Assembly: GCA_030667765.1 (NCBI GenBank)
Contig: DAOUVF010000160.1
Coordinates: forward strand, 1 to 7,015
Direction: 5' to 3'
DNA: 7,015 bases
Source of the DNA: Bacteroides sp.
GTDB taxonomy: Bacteria; Bacteroidota; Bacteroidia; Bacteroidales; SM23-62
The notes under the pieces were generated by a model that ran no database searches, had not been told where the DNA came from, and saw only the letters and a list, made by a program, of their open reading frames with translations. The translations under genes and the position numbers were made by a program. Below are positions 5,918 through 7,015 of this stretch, piece after piece; position 1 is the stretch's first letter, and each line of letters starts with the position of its first letter.

Positions 5918-7015
5918 CTAGTGAGGTTTGTGGCTCATTCTCGGGGCAGCCAGGAATTTCCTTATCTTTCCTGAAAGTGAATCTGCGAGTGCTGCCCTTT
6001 CATCCAGTTTGTTATTCATCTCGGATGGATCGTCCCTGATATCAAATAATTCCACAGGTGAAAGGCTATCCGCCAGCAACTTATACTTCCCCCTCAACAA
6101 AGCTGTAGTGGAATACGGCTTGGGCTTTTCCCCGGGCTGTGGGTACCAACTATAATGATCCAGTTGCCAGAATATCTCCCTTTTAGGCAGATCAGTATCC
6201 TCACCCGTCAGCCATGGCATTATATTGATCCCGTCAAGCCTGGATGGATCATAACTGATCCCGGCCGCATCACAAAAGGTCGGCAATAAGTCCACATGCG
6301 CCGCGACAAGTCCGGCAGAGACTACCCCTGCAGGGATCCTCCCCGGCCAGGAAGCGATAAATGGAACCCTGATCCCTCCTTCATGGAGATCGGCCTTCCC
6401 ACCCTTGAAATAACCAGTGCTCCCGAAATGCGAGGGACCATTATCAGAAGTGAAAACGATCAGGGTATTATCACAGATGCCTTGCTCCTCCAGGTGCCTG
6501 ATGATCTGCCCAATGCAGGCATCCATATGTGAAACCATGGAGCAGTAAAAAAGCTTATTCCCGGTAAACCCCCGTTTCTTGTATTTCCGCAGGTGGGGCT
6601 CCGGGGCCGGTTCGTAAGGTGTATGCGGCACATCGAACCAGAGATTGATATAAAAGGGATGGCCGGATTCCAGGCTTGAATCGATCATGGCCACGGCCTC
6701 GCGGGCCTTGATGTCAGTCCAGTGTTCAGCCATCGGGGGGGCCCGCCGGTCATTCCTGACCAGATATTTTCCACCGTCCCGGTAAAGTCTCGCCATCTTA
6801 ACCAACTCCCCCCTGATTGTATCCTCCAGGTTGACAAGGTAATGGTCAAATCCATGTTCAAGGGGACCGGGATTCACGTCTGTTTGCCCCCTTGAGCGCG
6901 CATTGAATTGATGTTCCTGTAATCCGCCAAGATGCCATTTCCCGATATGAAATGTGCGGTACCCGTTGTGTTTCAACAACCAGGGCAATGAGACCTCCTG
7001 CACCGGAAGGTACTC
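5918..7015 (-). CDS. Type I sulfatase (arylsulfatase A-like), C-terminal part; 5' end beyond the right edge
   Basis: This is a sulfate ester hydrolase of the alkaline phosphatase/sulfatase superfamily. The frame is open from the right edge to a TAG at 5918-5920, giving 365 residues. It begins EYLPVQEVSLPWLL, so the true start and the formylglycine CxPSR motif are upstream of the window; whether it is Cys- or Ser-type cannot be seen. Visible family motifs are GYRTFHIGKWHLGG (about 18-31), VPHTPY at 129-134 (His131 region), TSDNGPSHFG at 189-198 with the metal-binding Asp-Asn, and FKGGKADLHEGGIRVPFIASWPG at 203-225. The latter includes the active-site Lys and the conserved GG-RVP turn. AHVDLLPTFCDAAG and ELFDIRDDPSEMNN are standard C-terminal sulfatase elements. 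It is clearly a different type from the sulfatase at the left edge; substrate unknown. It is convergent with the regulator gene, so it belongs to a separate transcript starting to the right. Confidence 0.96.
   Translation of the reverse strand, partial: EYLPVQEVSLPWLLKHNGYRTFHIGKWHLGGLQEHQFNARSRGQTDVNPGPLEHGFDHYLVNLEDTIRGELVKMARLYRDGGKYLVRNDRRAPPMAEHWTDIKAREAVAMIDSSLESGHPFYINLWFDVPHTPYEPAPEPHLRKYKKRGFTGNKLFYCSMVSHMDACIGQIIRHLEEQGICDNTLIVFTSDNGPSHFGSTGYFKGGKADLHEGGIRVPFIASWPGRIPAGVVSAGLVAAHVDLLPTFCDAAGISYDPSRLDGINIMPWLTGEDTDLPKREIFWQLDHYSWYPQPGEKPKPYSTTALLRGKYKLLADSLSPVELFDIRDDPSEMNNKLDERAALADSLSGKIRKFLAAPRMSHKPH

Noticed and set aside
7001..7003. GTG at 7003 as the start of the right-hand sulfatase
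   Set aside because: The frame stays open to the window edge with EYLP before it, and a sulfatase needs its CxPSR region upstream, so the gene is truncated by the window.

Overview
The window holds five protein-coding genes, two of them cut by the window edges, and reads as part of a Bacteroidota carbohydrate-utilisation locus centred on L-fucose and sulfated glycans. The phylum call is an inference. It rests on two N-termini that look like lipoprotein signal peptides, TAnnTTTG-type -7 elements upstream of genes, starts in AT-rich leaders without a Shine-Dalgarno sequence, and the combination of sulfatases, a glycosidase-like lipoprotein and an AraC-type regulator. No rRNA or other phylogenetic marker is present. 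A marine or gut polysaccharide degrader would fit.

Layout, left to right. Positions 1-876 (minus) carry the N-terminal 292 residues of a type I, Cys-type sulfatase whose C-terminus lies beyond the left edge. A 93-bp gap (877-969) follows, with a near-perfect 19-bp palindrome. Positions 970-3123 (minus) encode a 717-residue lipoprotein resembling glycoside hydrolases with a GH67/GH20-like N-terminal domain; I cannot name its family or substrate. Positions 3104-4885 (minus) encode L-fucose isomerase, FucI, whose 3' end overlaps the lipoprotein gene by 20 bp. A 102-bp divergent promoter region (4886-4987) separates fucI from an AraC-family regulator on the plus strand (4988-5899). A second sulfatase, of a different type, converges on the regulator from the right (5918-7015, minus); its N-terminus, with the formylglycine motif, is outside the window.

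How the parts probably fit together (inference): the sulfatases remove sulfate from a glycan or its oligosaccharides, the surface or periplasmic lipoprotein releases a sugar, and FucI converts imported L-fucose to L-fuculose in the cytoplasm. The adjacent regulator probably senses a sugar from this route and controls the fucI-lipoprotein-sulfatase run. A sulfated fucan or another fucose-containing sulfated glycan is the simplest substrate guess. No SusC/SusD pair, transporter, fuculokinase, aldolase or sulfatase-maturing enzyme is visible, so the locus must extend beyond the window or rely on other loci.

All gaps over 20 bp are described below. There is no RNA gene, CRISPR array, insertion sequence or pseudogene that I can support.
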